This document shows positions 1 through 11,898 of a DNA stretch of 64,000 bases, piece by piece. The stretch covers positions 1 to 64,000 of the forward strand of contig JAAAJB010000133.1 in NCBI GenBank assembly GCA_016098155.1. Reading direction: 5' to 3'. Position numbers and translations under genes: made by a program. Source of the stretch: Actinomortierella ambigua. Taxonomy: Eukaryota; Mortierellomycota; Mortierellomycetes; Mortierellales; Mortierellaceae. The notes below the pieces were generated by a model. It saw only the letters and a list, made by a program, of their open reading frames with translations. It was not told the DNA's origin and did no database searches. Every line of letters begins with the position of its first letter. The stretch's first letter is position 1.

Positions 1-67
1 GGTAAGATAACAGCCAGGCAGAGCGCAATTGTTCCTGTCCATATGCTGATCAAAGGCCACTGACACA

Positions 68-103
<36 letters not shown>
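68..103. repeat. (CT)n tract in the first intron of kinase copy 1
   Basis: A nearly pure CT dinucleotide run occupies the 3' half of the first intron, upstream of the acceptor CTCAAAG at 119-125. It probably also serves as the polypyrimidine tract. Confidence 0.85.
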
Positions 104-105
<2 letters not shown>

Positions 106-1809
106 CACTCTATGTCATCTCAAAGCACCCTCTTCTCGAAATCGGAGGGCGCCTCGGCTCCGGAGCCTATGCCACTGTCTACAAGGCCCGCTGGGGAAAC
201 CAGCTATGTGCGGTCAAGACTGTTATCCCCGGCAAGTCGGATTCTGGCCCACAGAACATCCAGGATGAGATCGCCGTACACCAGAAGCTCCGCCACCGCC
301 ACATCATCCAGTTCTACCGCACCTGTGAACAAGGCGGTGACACCTACCTTCTCATGGAGCTGGCCGCGAACGGCAGTCTTAAACGGGCCATCAACAACGG
401 CGAGCTCGGCCTCGACGACTGGCCGACCAAGAGCCGGCTCGCCAGTGAGATTGCACGAGGGCTTGCCTACATCCATCAAGAGGGAGTCCTCCACCGAGAC
501 CTCAAGAGTGCCAATGTCCTCCTAACCACGCGTATGGAGGCTAAGCTGGCTGACTTTGGACTGTCCAAGGCGACGTCGATGACCGGTGCAGCGACATCGC
601 TATCCCACGAGTCAGGATCTTGGATTGTAGGAACTCCTTTATGCCTAGCACCCGAACTTTTTACTGATCCAGTGTATTCAGCCAGAACCGATGTGTATGC
701 ACTTGGCATGGTGATGTGGGAGATGGCTGCCAACAGTACACGCCCATACAGAGATCTTGTTCGCAATGGGCTTTTTCCCGAGGCTGTCTGCAATGGTTAT
801 CGTGAGACTTTGCCAGACAACACGCCGACGGAGTATCACAACTGGGTTGAACAGTGCTGGCACCAGGACCCATCGCAACGACCGGCAGCCAACGAGGTGA
901 TTCAAGTGTACGATACCTCGGCCGACGCAGGTGCTGACGATAATGACGGCGACACCGATGACCTTTCTGTCGATCAAGCCTTCGACATTGAGGTCTACCA
1001 TGCGAATCTCTTACCGGTGATGGACGATGCTGAGATGACACATTTGTGCAAGGCAGCCATCGGAGGAAGTGGCGAAGCCCAGTTATTTATCGGATGGATT
1101 TACAACGTTGGATATTGGGTCGACCAGGACGATAATGAATCGTTCTGGTGGTACCTCCGGGCTGCTCAGCAAGGTATTCCCGTGGCACAGCTCCGTGTCG
1201 CGGAGATGTACCAGCATGGCCAAGGTGTGGCCAAAAGCGATGCCCGGGCCGCGACATGGTATCGTCAGGCAGCAGAAGGTGGCAGTGCAGAGGCACAACT
1301 GCAGCTTGGCTCGATGCACGCCGACGGTCATGGAGCCAAGCAAGACGACATCCATGCAGTCCGATGGTTTCGTATGGCGGCAGCGCAAGGTGAAGGCGAG
1401 GCACAGGCGGTTCTCGGATTGTGGTACTCTCTTGGCCGCGGGGTGTCGCAGGACGATGATGAGGCAGCCTACTGGTTCGCCAAGGCAGCACGGAATGGGA
1501 ACAAGGAGGCATCTTCCTATCTTCAGCGAATGTTCCTAGACGAGCGACGAGTCGAGCAAAGTCGCACGAATGCAGCCAACTGGCACACGATGGCAGCAAA
1601 ACAAGGGTACGACTTTGCGCAGTCGAGGCTCGATATCCGACAGAGCGACGGTGAAGCGGTCGAGTGGCGCGTGAAGGCAGCGCAACTCGTTGCGCAAGCC
1701 ATCTTCGAGACGACGCATGAGGAAGGTCATCGGGCCGAGCAGAGCTATGCCGACGCAGCCATGTGGTATACCAAGGCAGCACACCGAGGAGACAAAGAAT
1801 CACAATACA

Positions 1810-2290
1810 ATCTCGCGCGCATGTACTATGAAGGACAGGGAGTCGAGCAGAGCGACGCTGAAGCGGCCAAGTGGTTCAACAAGGCAGCGGAACAAGGGCA
1901 CGAGAGAGCACAATCCCGTCTCGCATCGATGTACAAACTAGGACGGGGAGTCGGGCGGAGCGACGATGAAGCGGTCAAGTGGTTCAAGAAGGCAGCAGAG
2001 CAAGGCGACAGGGCATCACAATTCCAGCTCGCAAGCATGTACTATGACGGACAGGGAGTCGAGCAGAGCCACACTGAAGCCGTCAAGTGGTATTCCAAGG
2101 CAGCACATCAACGGCATGCGAGAGCACAATTCCGTCTCGCATGGATGTACACAGAAGGACAGGGAGTCGAGCAGAGCGGCACTGACGCGGCCACATGGTT
2201 CGAGAAGGCAGCAGAGCAAGGGGACTGTGACGCACAATTCGAGCTCGGAAGCATGTACTATCATGGAGACGGAGTCGAGGAGGCACACTG
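1810..2290 (+). repeat. 108-nt tandem repeats coding for Sel1 units
   Basis: Four to five consecutive units of about 108 nt keep nearly identical cores (GGAGTCGAGCAGAGC, AAGGCAGC). They encode YYEGQGVEQS-type Sel1 units. The high nucleotide identity points to recent unit duplication or homogenisation. The frameshift of the host gene lies in the last unit. Confidence 0.75.
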
Positions 2291-2673
2291 AAGCGGCCAA
2301 GTGGTTCAAGAAGGCAGCGGAACAAGGGGATGAACGATCAACTTTATATCTCGCGGAGGTGCACAAAGCAGGATGTGCAGTCGACCCGGGCGATACCGAT
2401 GCGGTCCGATGGTATTTGGAGGCAGCAGAAATACACAAAGAAGGACGTGGAGTCGGAGTCGAGCAGAGCGATATTAATGCGGTCAGATGGTATAGGATGG
2501 CAGCAAAATCAGGAGATCCAGACGGCCAAAAACGCCTTGGGGAGATGTACCAGGAAGGTCGTAGAGTCAAGCAGAGTGACGCCGAAGCAGTCAAGTGGTT
2601 CACTAGAGCAGCGACACAAGGACATGCAGATGCGCAGCAGATGCTGAGAAGGAAGAGGTGTCGAGCATCGTAA

Positions 2674-3213
2674 TGCCAAAGGTAGTCAACTTGCACATCT
2701 CGCTCAATCTACTAAAGATAACACTTCATGACTGAGTGTCTGACTCTATGAGACTGTGCCCTATTATTCGCTCGGGGAGAAGGTTGGAAAGTGGAAGCTG
2801 TGACCGAATCGGTTGAGTCGGAATGATTATTTGGTATCCAGGGCTACCAATGTTACCTCGTCTTCAGAGTTGTGACATTGATCGCGATCAAAATCAAACA
2901 ATAGTATCGGTTTGTCGGCACACCGCACTCCATGTAGTTTCACACGATGAGCGTGGCAAGGCGAGATACATACTTGAGAGAAGCGAATTCAAGTTATTGC
3001 GTTCCATGCCAGTTAAATTCAAAGTCGTTAAAACGAAAGATATCTTATTAATAGCACTGAATAATATTTGATTATGTTGATCGACGGGCCAACATCATTT
3101 CTAAGGTCTATGAGGGGGTATGGGTCCGCCTCCACCACCATCGCCTTAGTACCAAAAGCACGTCCAAAATCAGTTTAACGCCACCAGGGCCCGATTTTAA
3201 ATCTGCACAATGT
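2674..3213. other. Intergenic, between convergent kinase copy 1 and the Crinkler gene
   Basis: Two genes end towards each other here. Only short open frames without family features or splice context are present. I see no RNA gene or repeat. Confidence 0.5.
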
Positions 3214-3366
3214 TTATTCCACGAAGTCGGATACCATACCATCTCTACGGTTCCCGAATGATACTATTGTTCTGTGATGAGAGTAGACCGAAGCCCATTC
3301 GATAGAGAAAGCACCGGCATTCTCGTCAGACATGCTATTTGCAAGAATACGCTGCAATCCACGCCC
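3214..3366 (-). pseudogene. In-frame continuation of the Crinkler after its stop codon
   Basis: Directly after the TAG at 3369-3367 the same frame stays open for 50 codons to a TAA at 3216-3214, with plausible coding composition (for example LQRILANSMSDENAGAF). This suggests that a longer ancestral C-terminus was cut by a point mutation. The remainder is too short for a complete nuclease domain, so the locus is probably a decaying or truncated Crinkler. Confidence 0.5.
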
Positions 3367-5092
3367 CTAGTGCTCGATCGCAATGTCCATAGGAGCCTGT
3401 GTGGAGGGCAGGGTCCGATGACCGGTTTCAAGAAGGTGCTCGATGATGCCAAGAGAAAATCGAGGTCGTCCGGACAATCTGCGTCGCTTGGCTGGCGGGA
3501 TTTCACAGTCCGATAGATCGACCAGACCCGAGAGCATCTTGTGGATATCGTTCTCATCAAACCAAGGAAAGTCTGTGATCGTGACAAAGTTGGTGGTCTC
3601 GCCAAAACAAAAGTGGATGTTGTCCACATTCAGCAAAGAGACAGTTGTGCCAAGGATAACTAGCGTAGCCTGTAGATGGCTTAGTGTGGATCTTAAAACT
3701 GTGAAAAAGCTACGGCGGTGCTCCAGCAGAACCTGGTCCGTGTCGTCGAAAATGGACATCTTGTCGGGGCTGCAATGTATCAATGCGGGTCCCGAGATCA
3801 GCTTATTGAACAGGATATCTTGCTCCGCGACTTGAGCGTCATCCACAGCAATGACCAATCCGACCCCTCGGCGAACAAGAATCGAGTGAAGGTTCCTCTG
3901 AACACTATCGAGCATGGAGTGTATTGTCGTGATCTCATACTTTCGTAAAATGTCGACCAGCTTGCGAATGGACGAAGCTCCTCCGGGGGTCATCTGCGCG
4001 CGAAAGAACTGCTGCGGTTGTAGCTCTGGGTCGTGGTCAATGAGAAGCTGAAGGAAAAGCAGACGAGCAAGGAACTCGATCTCGATGCGTTGTTGTGCTA
4101 TTATTTTCATATGAAAGTCGATTTCGAGTAGATCACCCTGCTGATTTCCGGAAACAGCCAAGTACGACTTCTCAATTTCCTCTGTAAGCGTGATAAAGTT
4201 GGGGTCGTGGAAATCTGGAGAGGCACAAGTGTCCGCAGTAGAGCAGACACAGTAAACGACAAAGTGCTTCGTTGCCAGATCGACGATGGTGGCAGTCTTG
4301 CCTGACCCAGATGGGGCAACCATGGCAACCAACGAATAGATGCTCCGCAGGCCGATGTTTCTTTCGATAATGGAATGCAGAGTCTCCCCGGTGCTCGTTC
4401 TTGCCTGCTTACCCAGCTGAAGTCCCAGCATCACCAGACTGACATCGTTGGTTGATGGACTGCAGGGCAGGGTCCTCTTGAAAAAGCGGCCCAATCGTTT
4501 TCTTTGCAAGGCCTCAGCGTCCTTTTGATCGACATCATAGATGGTGTGGTGATGGCCGACGTCTGAGAGAATGATCGCCAGCTCTCGCTCAATCTCGTCC
4601 CCCAGCCAGATACACTTGAGTTGTGGGGACGAATCTGAAAACGAAATAGTAATGTGACAGATGGGTTAAGAAACCAAAATTATGACATTGATAATTAGCG
4701 CGCAAGGCTCAGATCCTGCGAACGGTGCAAAACTATAGCATAGCAGCATTACCTGGTTGGGGTCGCTGCACTAGGATGTAAGTGTTCTCACCGCGATCCT
4801 CAGAAAAGAGTGCAGAGAGACGCATCCACGGATCTTCAAGCTTCTCCTTGTCACCAGTAGCGACATTATCAAGCAAGACAGGGGTCGTGTTGTCATCGTA
4901 TTTAGCAGAAATGGTGACACGCCAGAGCGTGAGTTTATCAGTGGCGACATTGTCAAAGCTAGGAGTTTTCGTGGCCTTGATGGATTGTTTGAGGTGGCTG
5001 ACACTTTTGTCAGAACAAATTTTGACAGAGAACGCATTGGAGGTAACCTCTCCATCACCAAGGCAGAGCAGGGTCAGGATTTCGGTGGTCAT
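3367..5092 (-). CDS. Crinkler-family (CRN) protein: ubiquitin-like header plus P-loop NTPase
   Basis: Two exons, 5092-4753 and 4634-3367, are joined across a GTAATG...TTTCAG intron to give 535 residues. Residues 1-113 match the CRN N-terminal header: LTLLCLGDGE at the start, DKLTLWRV in the middle and YILVQRPQP at the end, the last resembling the conserved HVIVQ-type closing motif. A linker (LKCIWLGDEIER) leads to an NTPase with Walker A APSGSGKT (about 221) and Walker B LVIAVDD (about 372). In this family (Crinkler/RHS-type effectors of oomycetes and early-diverging fungi) the NTPase is usually followed by a nuclease domain. That part is missing here because a TAG at 3369-3367 closes the frame (see the next entry). 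A conventional signal peptide is absent, as is usual for fungal CRNs. A TATA-like box lies about 90 bp upstream. Role inferred from the family: host-directed or inter-organism effector, or an intracellular conflict protein. Confidence 0.82.
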
Positions 5093-5182
5093 GTTGGTGA
5101 GTATGGAGGAGTAGGAGAGGAGTAGGCGAGGAGGGTAAGAGGGACGAGGAAATGAGGAAATGAGGATGGGTGAGAAGTGAGA

Positions 5183-5190
5183 TTATATAG
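5183..5190 (-). promoter_or_regulatory. TATA-like box of the Crinkler gene
   Basis: The minus strand reads CTATATAATC about 90 bp upstream of the Crinkler ATG, with a CT-rich leader on the coding strand in between. The spacing fits a fungal core promoter with a 50-60 nt 5' UTR. Confidence 0.5.
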
Positions 5191-5549
5191 GAGAAAGTAG
5201 TGGCGAAAGCAAAACCTCCGTTGGTCCACTGACCAATATGCTGTTCAAGAATTTCACATCCAGTCCCAACAGGGGGTCAAGTACCTCAAGATGTAGTATA
5301 CATGGTCCTAATCACTGCACTCATCGTTTTTCGAACATATCCTTGCCGTATCGCATGTTCTTCCAGTTCCTGCTTACGGGAAGATTTGACAGAAAGTCCA
5401 TCGTGTTCCTCATTCTCGATGCAAATACCATAGTTTGTGCTTTCCCCGTTGGAACGTTAGCTTACGGCGGTTGCCGCCAAGACTAGCCTTGTAGGCAACT
5501 CCCTCTTATCCTCCCCCCCCCTTGGCTCAAAACAATGGTGGGCTGCTGA

Positions 5550-6340
5550 CAATGCCTGGGCTCACAAACGAATATCCCCATACTGAAGGACAATCTGGAG
5601 GCCTGGTGCTCGTTGACCAACTCGTTCGCCATGAGGCTCGAAGACGCCGACCAGGAGAAGATTGTCATGCGCAAAGGGGCCAAGCGGCCAATAATTTTGC
5701 CACCTTTTCAGCGAAGGGTCCGTGAGCATGTTCTCTACACCACAGATGGCCCGTGTGGCCAAGCTTGTGATCGATGACAGCTCTCCTATCCACTCTTTGC
5801 CACTGATATTTCCCCAACCATTCAACGTCATTTCCGCATTTACCTACTCACTAACATGGCCCCCAATGTCTTGGCCAATGTGATTCTCTGTCAAATTTCG
5901 TTCGATACGTGCCCGAAAGTGGAGCGACCCAGCCTCGTGTTTCAGAACCTTCATCCCTCATAGTGCTACCGAGGAGCCCTTTTTTGGGCGCCACTGGATG
6001 TAGGGAAACGAGAACGGCAATCTAGATGATCTCCAAGAATTAGGGAGGGGAGTGGCTTCTATTTTAACGGAGGCAGCTTCAGTCTGGAGTTCCGACAATC
6101 TCTTGAGCTTTCTCAGGCTCATCCGGCAAAAGGAACCAGGACCTCCACTCGCGTTCGCATCCTGGACCCTGCATCTCGTCCTTGCACGCTTCTGTCATGA
6201 TCGTGGATCACTGTCACGACATTGTGGAACTGCGAGAGGGGGCGACTTTTACTTGGCAAACAATGGATGCTGTTCCAGGTTGGTTTCGTCGTGATTGGTG
6301 GAGGGAACGCTTTTTCTTTTATCTCTATTCAAGGCAATAG
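5550..6340 (+). pseudogene. Decayed coding stretch, family not recognised
   Basis: One frame from 5550 has strongly coding-like third positions (for example NSFAMRLEDADQEKIVMRKG and PFQRRVREHVLYTTDGPCG). It is interrupted by a TGA at 5775-5777, continues to a TAG near 5961 (IQRHFRIYLLTNMAPNVLAN), and coding-like sequence resumes in another frame at 6107-6340 (SVMIVDHCHDIVELREG, WFRRDWWRERFF). No start or convincing splice sites join the parts. I read it as a degenerate gene of unknown family, perhaps once a neighbour or partner of the Crinkler locus. Confidence 0.35.
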
Positions 6341-6960
6341 CGCACGATAACTATCACCACTCTGCGCGCATCACAATGATGAGCATGTTCGTTCAGAAAC
6401 GACCCTCCCCATCTCCACAAACGTCGCTCTATCTCAGCCACCTATGGATCGTGAGATGTCAAGATAAGGATGAGATAGAATGAGTTGCAAGGGCATGTAG
6501 ATGGCTTGATCAGGGGTCACTTCGGCAAATGTTTTCCTATGAGGGGACTCGTAGCTATCGGTGTGATGGACGGAGGGAAAAAATAAAGGGCATGAAAGTA
6601 CAGCTTTAATGTCCACCAGCAACTCCACTAATGTCTGTTGTTTACCGTGTGAATTTGTGGTTTCTACAACTCATTCAGATGAATTCTGTTTTTACATAAA
6701 TAGGACCCCGTGTCGCCTTTTATTGTCGCCTTTAAACGAAATACAGAAACGGGTGAAAATCGACAATAAATATTCAAACAAATCTAAGACTCCATAGTTC
6801 CTCTCACCTCCCCACCTACATCCTTCTTTTTTTTTCTTCTAATCTCCAGTAGAAAATAAGGGTAAAATAGACGCACGGAACATAGGAAAAAAAAGAGAGC
6901 GAAAGGTGAGATGAAGGAGGGAAGAGGGATGCAGAAGAGAGGGGAAAGGAGAAGGAGCTC
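6341..6960. other. Intergenic; nothing recognised
   Basis: AT-richer than its surroundings. It contains only short non-conserved frames and is the likely 3' flank of the G gamma gene on the minus strand. Confidence 0.5.
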
Positions 6961-8707
6961 CTAGCAAATCGTGCAGCATCCAGATGACTTTTTTGAGAAG
7001 GGGTCGGAAGCCGGCATACCCCATAGACTTGGGAGTAGAGCATCCTTGGTGGATGTGACATACTTGATGAGCCTGTTAGAGGGTTGTACCGAAAACAAAA
7101 AAAAAAGATCAGAAAAAATCATACGCGTGCGCGGGAGGAAAGAACCCCTGTTCTCATTTTTGCATTGAGCCAAAAGAAATCTCACCCTTGGCTCGCTTCG
7201 GAGACGGAGATGCGACCCATCTCCAGCTGTTCCCGCAACCGCTGGTTGTGCTCCATGAACCGCTTCAGCTTGATGTCGGACACACCCGAGCCGCCAAGTC
7301 CCAGTGTCGACGATGCCGAGGAAAGGATTGTGCCTAACAAGAAAAAAAAACGATAGAAGTGCAAGCAGTATTAGCATGATAAAAGAATTAAAGACTAGGT
7401 AAAAAAAAAGAAAGAAAAGAAAAGAGCTATCGAGAGGCCGACATAGCTGCGAAATCAACGACCACGCAACTTCAATCAACGGTGAAATTACCTTTGCCAG
7501 TTGTAGATTGACTAGTTGGGACAATCGACGTAGCAGACGTCGTGTTGGATGACGACCCCATTAGGCTGCCAGCCACAACCGTGATGGCGGAGCCACCCAT
7601 TGCTCCCGAGCTGGATGGCGAAGTCGACGAGGCCGAGCTGGCGTTACCGCCTGTTGTCGTTGTCGTTGTTGTTGTCGTCGTCGCTGTGGTAGAAGTACTT
7701 GTTGAGGTAGTTGTCGCAGCCGTCGTCAGTGTGGTTCCGGCTGCGGTCGTAATGCTGGGTGTAGAGGAGCCGGTAGCGCCAGCGCTGCCGGCTCCAATGA
7801 GGTGATCACCTAGCGAAGGAGCCAGGCGTGGGCTGCCAACGGTTGGGGACGAAGCGTCATTTTCACGAGTGGGGTTTGTTGACATGGTGGTGATGAAGGA
7901 AAAAGAAGATGCAGGTGCGGAAGGGTGAATGACGGTCGTCGCGTTGCTCTTGCGTCCCTGAACGGTCGATTGCTGTGCTACTGCTGCTGATGTTACTGCT
8001 ACTGCTTTTGCTTCTATTGATGGAGGGCTCCTTGAAGCTAATAGGATATTGCTGCTGGAGAAGGTCTGCGATAGATTTACAGGAGAGCCACGGTGGATGA
8101 GCGCTTGTGCTGGTGGCTCTGGATGAGGAAAGGTAATGGTTAAACGAGCTGGCTGGCTTATGGGCTCTGAAGGATTTGCTTGAGCACCCTTGGATTCACG
8201 TCGCTGGCCAAATGTGTTGCTGGGCGCAGTGGATGGTGACGAATGAAAAAGAGAAAAATCGCTTGTGACAAAGACAGTTTCTTCTGTAGGCGACGAGGCA
8301 ACAGCTTCCGTGACACGAAAGTGATTGACCGATGATGTTGAGCAGCCGTGAAGGGTCTTGGGTGCAGTCTTGCTCACAAGCGTTGAAGGAGAGGAAGAAT
8401 TGGTCGAGAGGCCTTGGCGAGAGTTGTCCCTGTATGCTTGCTTTAGCGCTTCACGTGCATCCGCTGATGTTGGCGGGCTGCTGAGTTGGTTTGTGGATCG
8501 AAGCCTGGTTGCAACGCACTTTTCTGCTGAGGGGTTCGTTAACGTGAAGGAGGAGATTTGCTGTGAGCTTAGGAGGTCGTTGTCTATAGCCATGGTCCAG
8601 TCAACGGCGGGGAATGTCGCCAATCCCGTGAACGATGTGGTGCCAGTCGGTTTTTGACGAGGCGTCGTCGACGATAACATTGGGGGCAAGGTGCGCGGTG
8701 GGTCCAT
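6961..8707 (-). CDS. Heterotrimeric G-protein gamma subunit with a long Ser/Thr-rich N-terminus
   Basis: Exons 8707-7492, 7333-7186 and 7072-6961 have clean GT-AG introns and consistent phases (491 residues). The last 70 residues are a typical fungal G gamma: a coiled-coil helix IKLKRFMEHNQRLREQLEMG, then ISVSEAS, LIKYVTSTKDALLP and a C-terminal CAAX box CTIC preceded by another Cys (prenylation and possible palmitoylation). It would pair with G beta at the plasma membrane in pheromone or nutrient signalling. The first exon adds about 400 low-complexity Ser/Thr/Ala residues, including a run of ten Thr, where family members have 20-40. I chose ATG 8707 (context ACATCATGG). A second start at 7885 (CACCACCATGTC) would give 217 residues. 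The real N-terminus needs transcript or peptide data. Confidence 0.85.
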
Positions 8708-11700
8708 GATGTGAGTCCAGTCGTGTGCGATTGAATGCAACAAAGAGCAAATGGATGGAGAGCGAGCAGTGGAGGGGGGGGGTGGGTCACAACAAAGACG
8801 AAAAATGCCAAAGAGACAAAGATAGAGGGAGAGAGAGAGCAGAGCAGAGCCAAAGACAGATAGAGAGAAAGAAAGAGAAAGAGAAAGAGACAGCTTGGTT
8901 AGCGACAGATATGGTAGCCAGGTTGGTGCTCCGTGCAATGAGGATGGTGGGCCGGTCCTTGGACTCTTTGTGATCAACACCTGAATGTCTAGGATGGCCA
9001 TCAAGAGGCTTGTTTCCTTTTGCGTATGATTTTGTGCTTTGTGCAGATGAAGAAATGGGTGTTCTCGCCCACCTTTACGCAAAGAGAAAAACAGGTCCCT
9101 TTTCTCTCTCACTAACTGTCGATATCCCGGTTTACATGGATTGTTGTGCCAAAGGGGGGAAAAAGGACACAGTTTGTTGATTCAAAGCGGAAACTGTTCT
9201 TTGAACGGGTTACCAGTTCCAATAGCAGAGAAGCAACAAAGGGAGAGGAGACAGAGACATCAAGAGACAAAAAAAAAGGAGCAAAAGGAGGTTTGCTCCT
9301 GAGGCGACCACCGCTGAACAAGACCTTTTGTTTTTGCTCAGGCCCAACTTGCTCTGCTTTTTGTGAGGTTGTAATGCTGCTGGAGAATATCAACAAGTAC
9401 CGACTGATGCGTCCGAACATCACGAGTCAAAGTCAAACGGGTTCGAGCATGTGCGTTCAAAAACTCATACCTTTCTAATTACCGACAACCGACAAGAAGG
9501 TTTTTCTTTCGTTTTACTGGTAGATAGGAGTGAACAAGAGCGAAGAAAGAGATGATAAGTGGATTGAGATAGGCTGAAGCAAGAAAACGAGCAAAGGAGA
9601 TGAACGCAGGACAAGAATCATGTGTTTTTTGTAGGTGCCGCTTTGAAAGTCCTGAAACGGCTTGTTGCTGTCGGAGCTACAACTCCTGTCACTCCTGTGG
9701 AGGGAGATGCAGCGTGAGAAAAGCTGACAAACGCCAAGTAGATTCATGGAAGCAAGTAGGGGTAGATGAAGGAGCGACGCCTCCATTGTCTTTGCATCTT
9801 GCCCTGCCGTTTTGCACACACCTGTCTTCGTGTGTGGTACTGAGAGCATGGTGTTTAACCTCGAATTCTCACTTTAGGATATGAAAATAAAAATTGAGTG
9901 CTTGGCCGCTCCCCTGCTCATCATGCACCACTCTGAGAATGAAAAAAAAAAGCCGTAGCGGGGGTGCACACTTCGTTGACTAGTTATGCCATCCATGCTC
10001 ATCGATTTTGTTTTGATTGCGGACAGTGGTAAGGGGGGCCAGGGGAAGGAGAGAAACAAGGGATGATTGCATGAGGGAGCAGATGAGGCCAGGGCGGTGC
10101 AGAGCCAGCATTTGCGCACCATCCTTTCTCCTTGCTCACTCTATCCAATGGCCGGATGACTGACTAAGATGGTGCCGTCTGGAGGTGCCATTGACAAGCT
10201 CGGCCGATTTTTTTTTTTTTTACTGTTCGGCCTCAAGACGTGATTCGAGTGACCCAGGCCACCAGTCAAGTCCAAGAGACTCTGAAAGAAACCAAAATCA
10301 CCAGCTTTGTCCTGAACCAGGGGCATGAGGCAGAGTCCTGTCGGATGCGCAGAGGGAAACAGGGAACAAAGGATGAAAGAAAGAAAGAAAGGATGGAAGG
10401 AAGGGGGTAGGAAGGTGGGGGACACATTTCTATCGGCAGAAGGTAATGAAGTGCACGCCTCCGTTTCCTGCATAGCTATGTTTTAGGATGAGATGGTGCT
10501 CAAGGAAACGAAGGGAGATGCGAGAGCGAAGGCTGTCCCAAAAAACACCTCTGGCCCCCGATCTCTGGAAAGTCATGAGAGTCAAAAAGGGCGGTGGAGA
10601 AGGCAGGTATTTATATCGCCAAAAGGGACAGCGGTATGAGCAGATCTCGCACTACTGCAGTGCGCAAACGATATCCATGTGGGCAGGGGCCAGGAACTGG
10701 TTCTCGTTCCAAGAAACAAGTCGCGATGAGAGCCGACGATGTATCTGGAGCCGAGTCGCACCATTGGCAAAGGCGAAGAGAGGGCAGGAGTGTGGGTGGG
10801 AGGGAGGGAGGGTTATATACAATGCTGAGACAGATAAGGACGCAAAGAGGCCGTTGAACGAGCGGCTTGCTGTTCCTGGAAAGAGAGAGGAGGGGGTGGG
10901 TAGAGCACCGATCAATCAGCGTACCCAAAAAACTGTGGTGGTGCGGCGCATTCCCATCCGGGGCACCCTATTGGGCGCCACAGTTATTTGAACATCCGCC
11001 ACCGAGCAGAGCAGCGTAATCAATCAGTGGAGAAATAGCCTGTCGATGGTAGTACAGCGCTCTCACACATGGTTGTCGCAGCAAACCATGACATGATCTG
11101 GCAGTCTCAACAGCCATGAGGGAGAGAGAGAAGTGTGTGTGTGTGTGGAGAGAGAGAGTGTGTGTGCGTGTATGTGAAAGAAAGAGGAGAGAGAGAGAGA
11201 GGGAGAGAGAGCGAGGGCAAAGGGCGAGGCCGAAAGGACAACTCTGTTGTCCCAGATACTCACCAGTAGAAGAGAGGAAAGAGCGAGAATGTGAGAGCTA
11301 TGAGAGACCGATGGGTAGAAAATGTCAATGTGATGAAATGGAGAACATCAATGAATCAATGAAAATGAATGAGAGTAGAATAGAGAGAGAGTGAGTGAGA
11401 GAGAGAGAGGGGAGAACAAAAAAAGCGTGTGTCTCTGTGCGGATATGCGTTTCTGTCTCTGTGCGTGTATGCGTTTTTTGTCTTTGCGCGTGAGAGGGTG
11501 TTTTGCCATGAGAGGAGGAGTAGGAGTAGGAGTAGGAGAGTGTTTTGGACCAGTTCAGTTCAGTAGGACCATAGTAAGTAGTCGTGCTACGCACTACTAC
11601 ACTACAGCAAGCAAGGCAGCTTGGTTCGGATTTGGGGTGCAGAAAACCAAGGGACAATGAACAAACAAGAGAGCGGGGAGGTCCGTTTGAGATGAGCCGA

Positions 11701-11836
11701 ACGGGGGCCCAACAGTGTGCTCCTCCTCCTCCCTTACTAGGACCCTTTCTTGCGCACAGCCATGTCGCAATGCATGTTCTTTTCTCTCTCCCTCTGTCTG
11801 TCTGTCTGTCTGGCTCTCAATTTCCCTTGTCTCTTG

Positions 11837-11839
<3 letters not shown>

Positions 11840-11893
<54 letters not shown>
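11840..11893. repeat. (CT)n microsatellite
   Basis: An uninterrupted CT run of about 54 bp within the large intergenic region. It creates spurious Ser-Leu (plus) and Arg-Glu (minus) open frames. Confidence 0.9.

Positions 11894-11898
<5 letters not shown>

Larger units (their letters stand above)
1..2673 (+). pseudogene. Protein kinase-Sel1 repeat fusion (copy 1), start at window edge, 3' frameshifted
   Basis: The predicted protein is a cytoplasmic Ser/Thr (TKL-like) kinase joined to a Sel1-repeat scaffold. The window opens with G followed by GTAAGA, which fits the last base of an ATG-only exon and a phase-0 intron (2-125). Exon 2 starts at 126 with HPLLEIGGRLGSGAY. Visible kinase motifs are the glycine loop LGSGAYATVY (about residue 11), the lysine in CAVK, HRDLKSANVLL (about 124), DFG (about 144) and an APE-like APELF. 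About twelve Sel1 repeats (36 residues each, SMYxxGxGVEQS...AAxWxxKAAxQG) follow from residue 315. Near 2280 two bases are missing relative to neighbouring repeats, giving a stop at 2289-2291 after 722 residues. Three more Sel1 repeats continue in the next frame to 2673. It is either a decayed gene or a sequencing or assembly error in the repeat array. The kinase half looks functional. Confidence 0.8.

Noticed and set aside
1810..2290. Regular 108-nt repeats as a CRISPR-like or satellite array
   Set aside because: They are in-frame Sel1 coding repeats of a kinase fusion protein with no unique spacers.
2289..2291. Stop in kinase copy 1 removed by an intron
   Set aside because: No donor and acceptor pair around 2250-2320 restores the repeat frame; a two-base loss relative to the neighbouring unit explains it.
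8708..9112. Upstream extension of the G gamma open frame to 9112
   Set aside because: The extra 135 codons run through CT-repeat leader sequence (Leu/Ser repeats) and lack coding bias; ATG 8707 is the first with good context.
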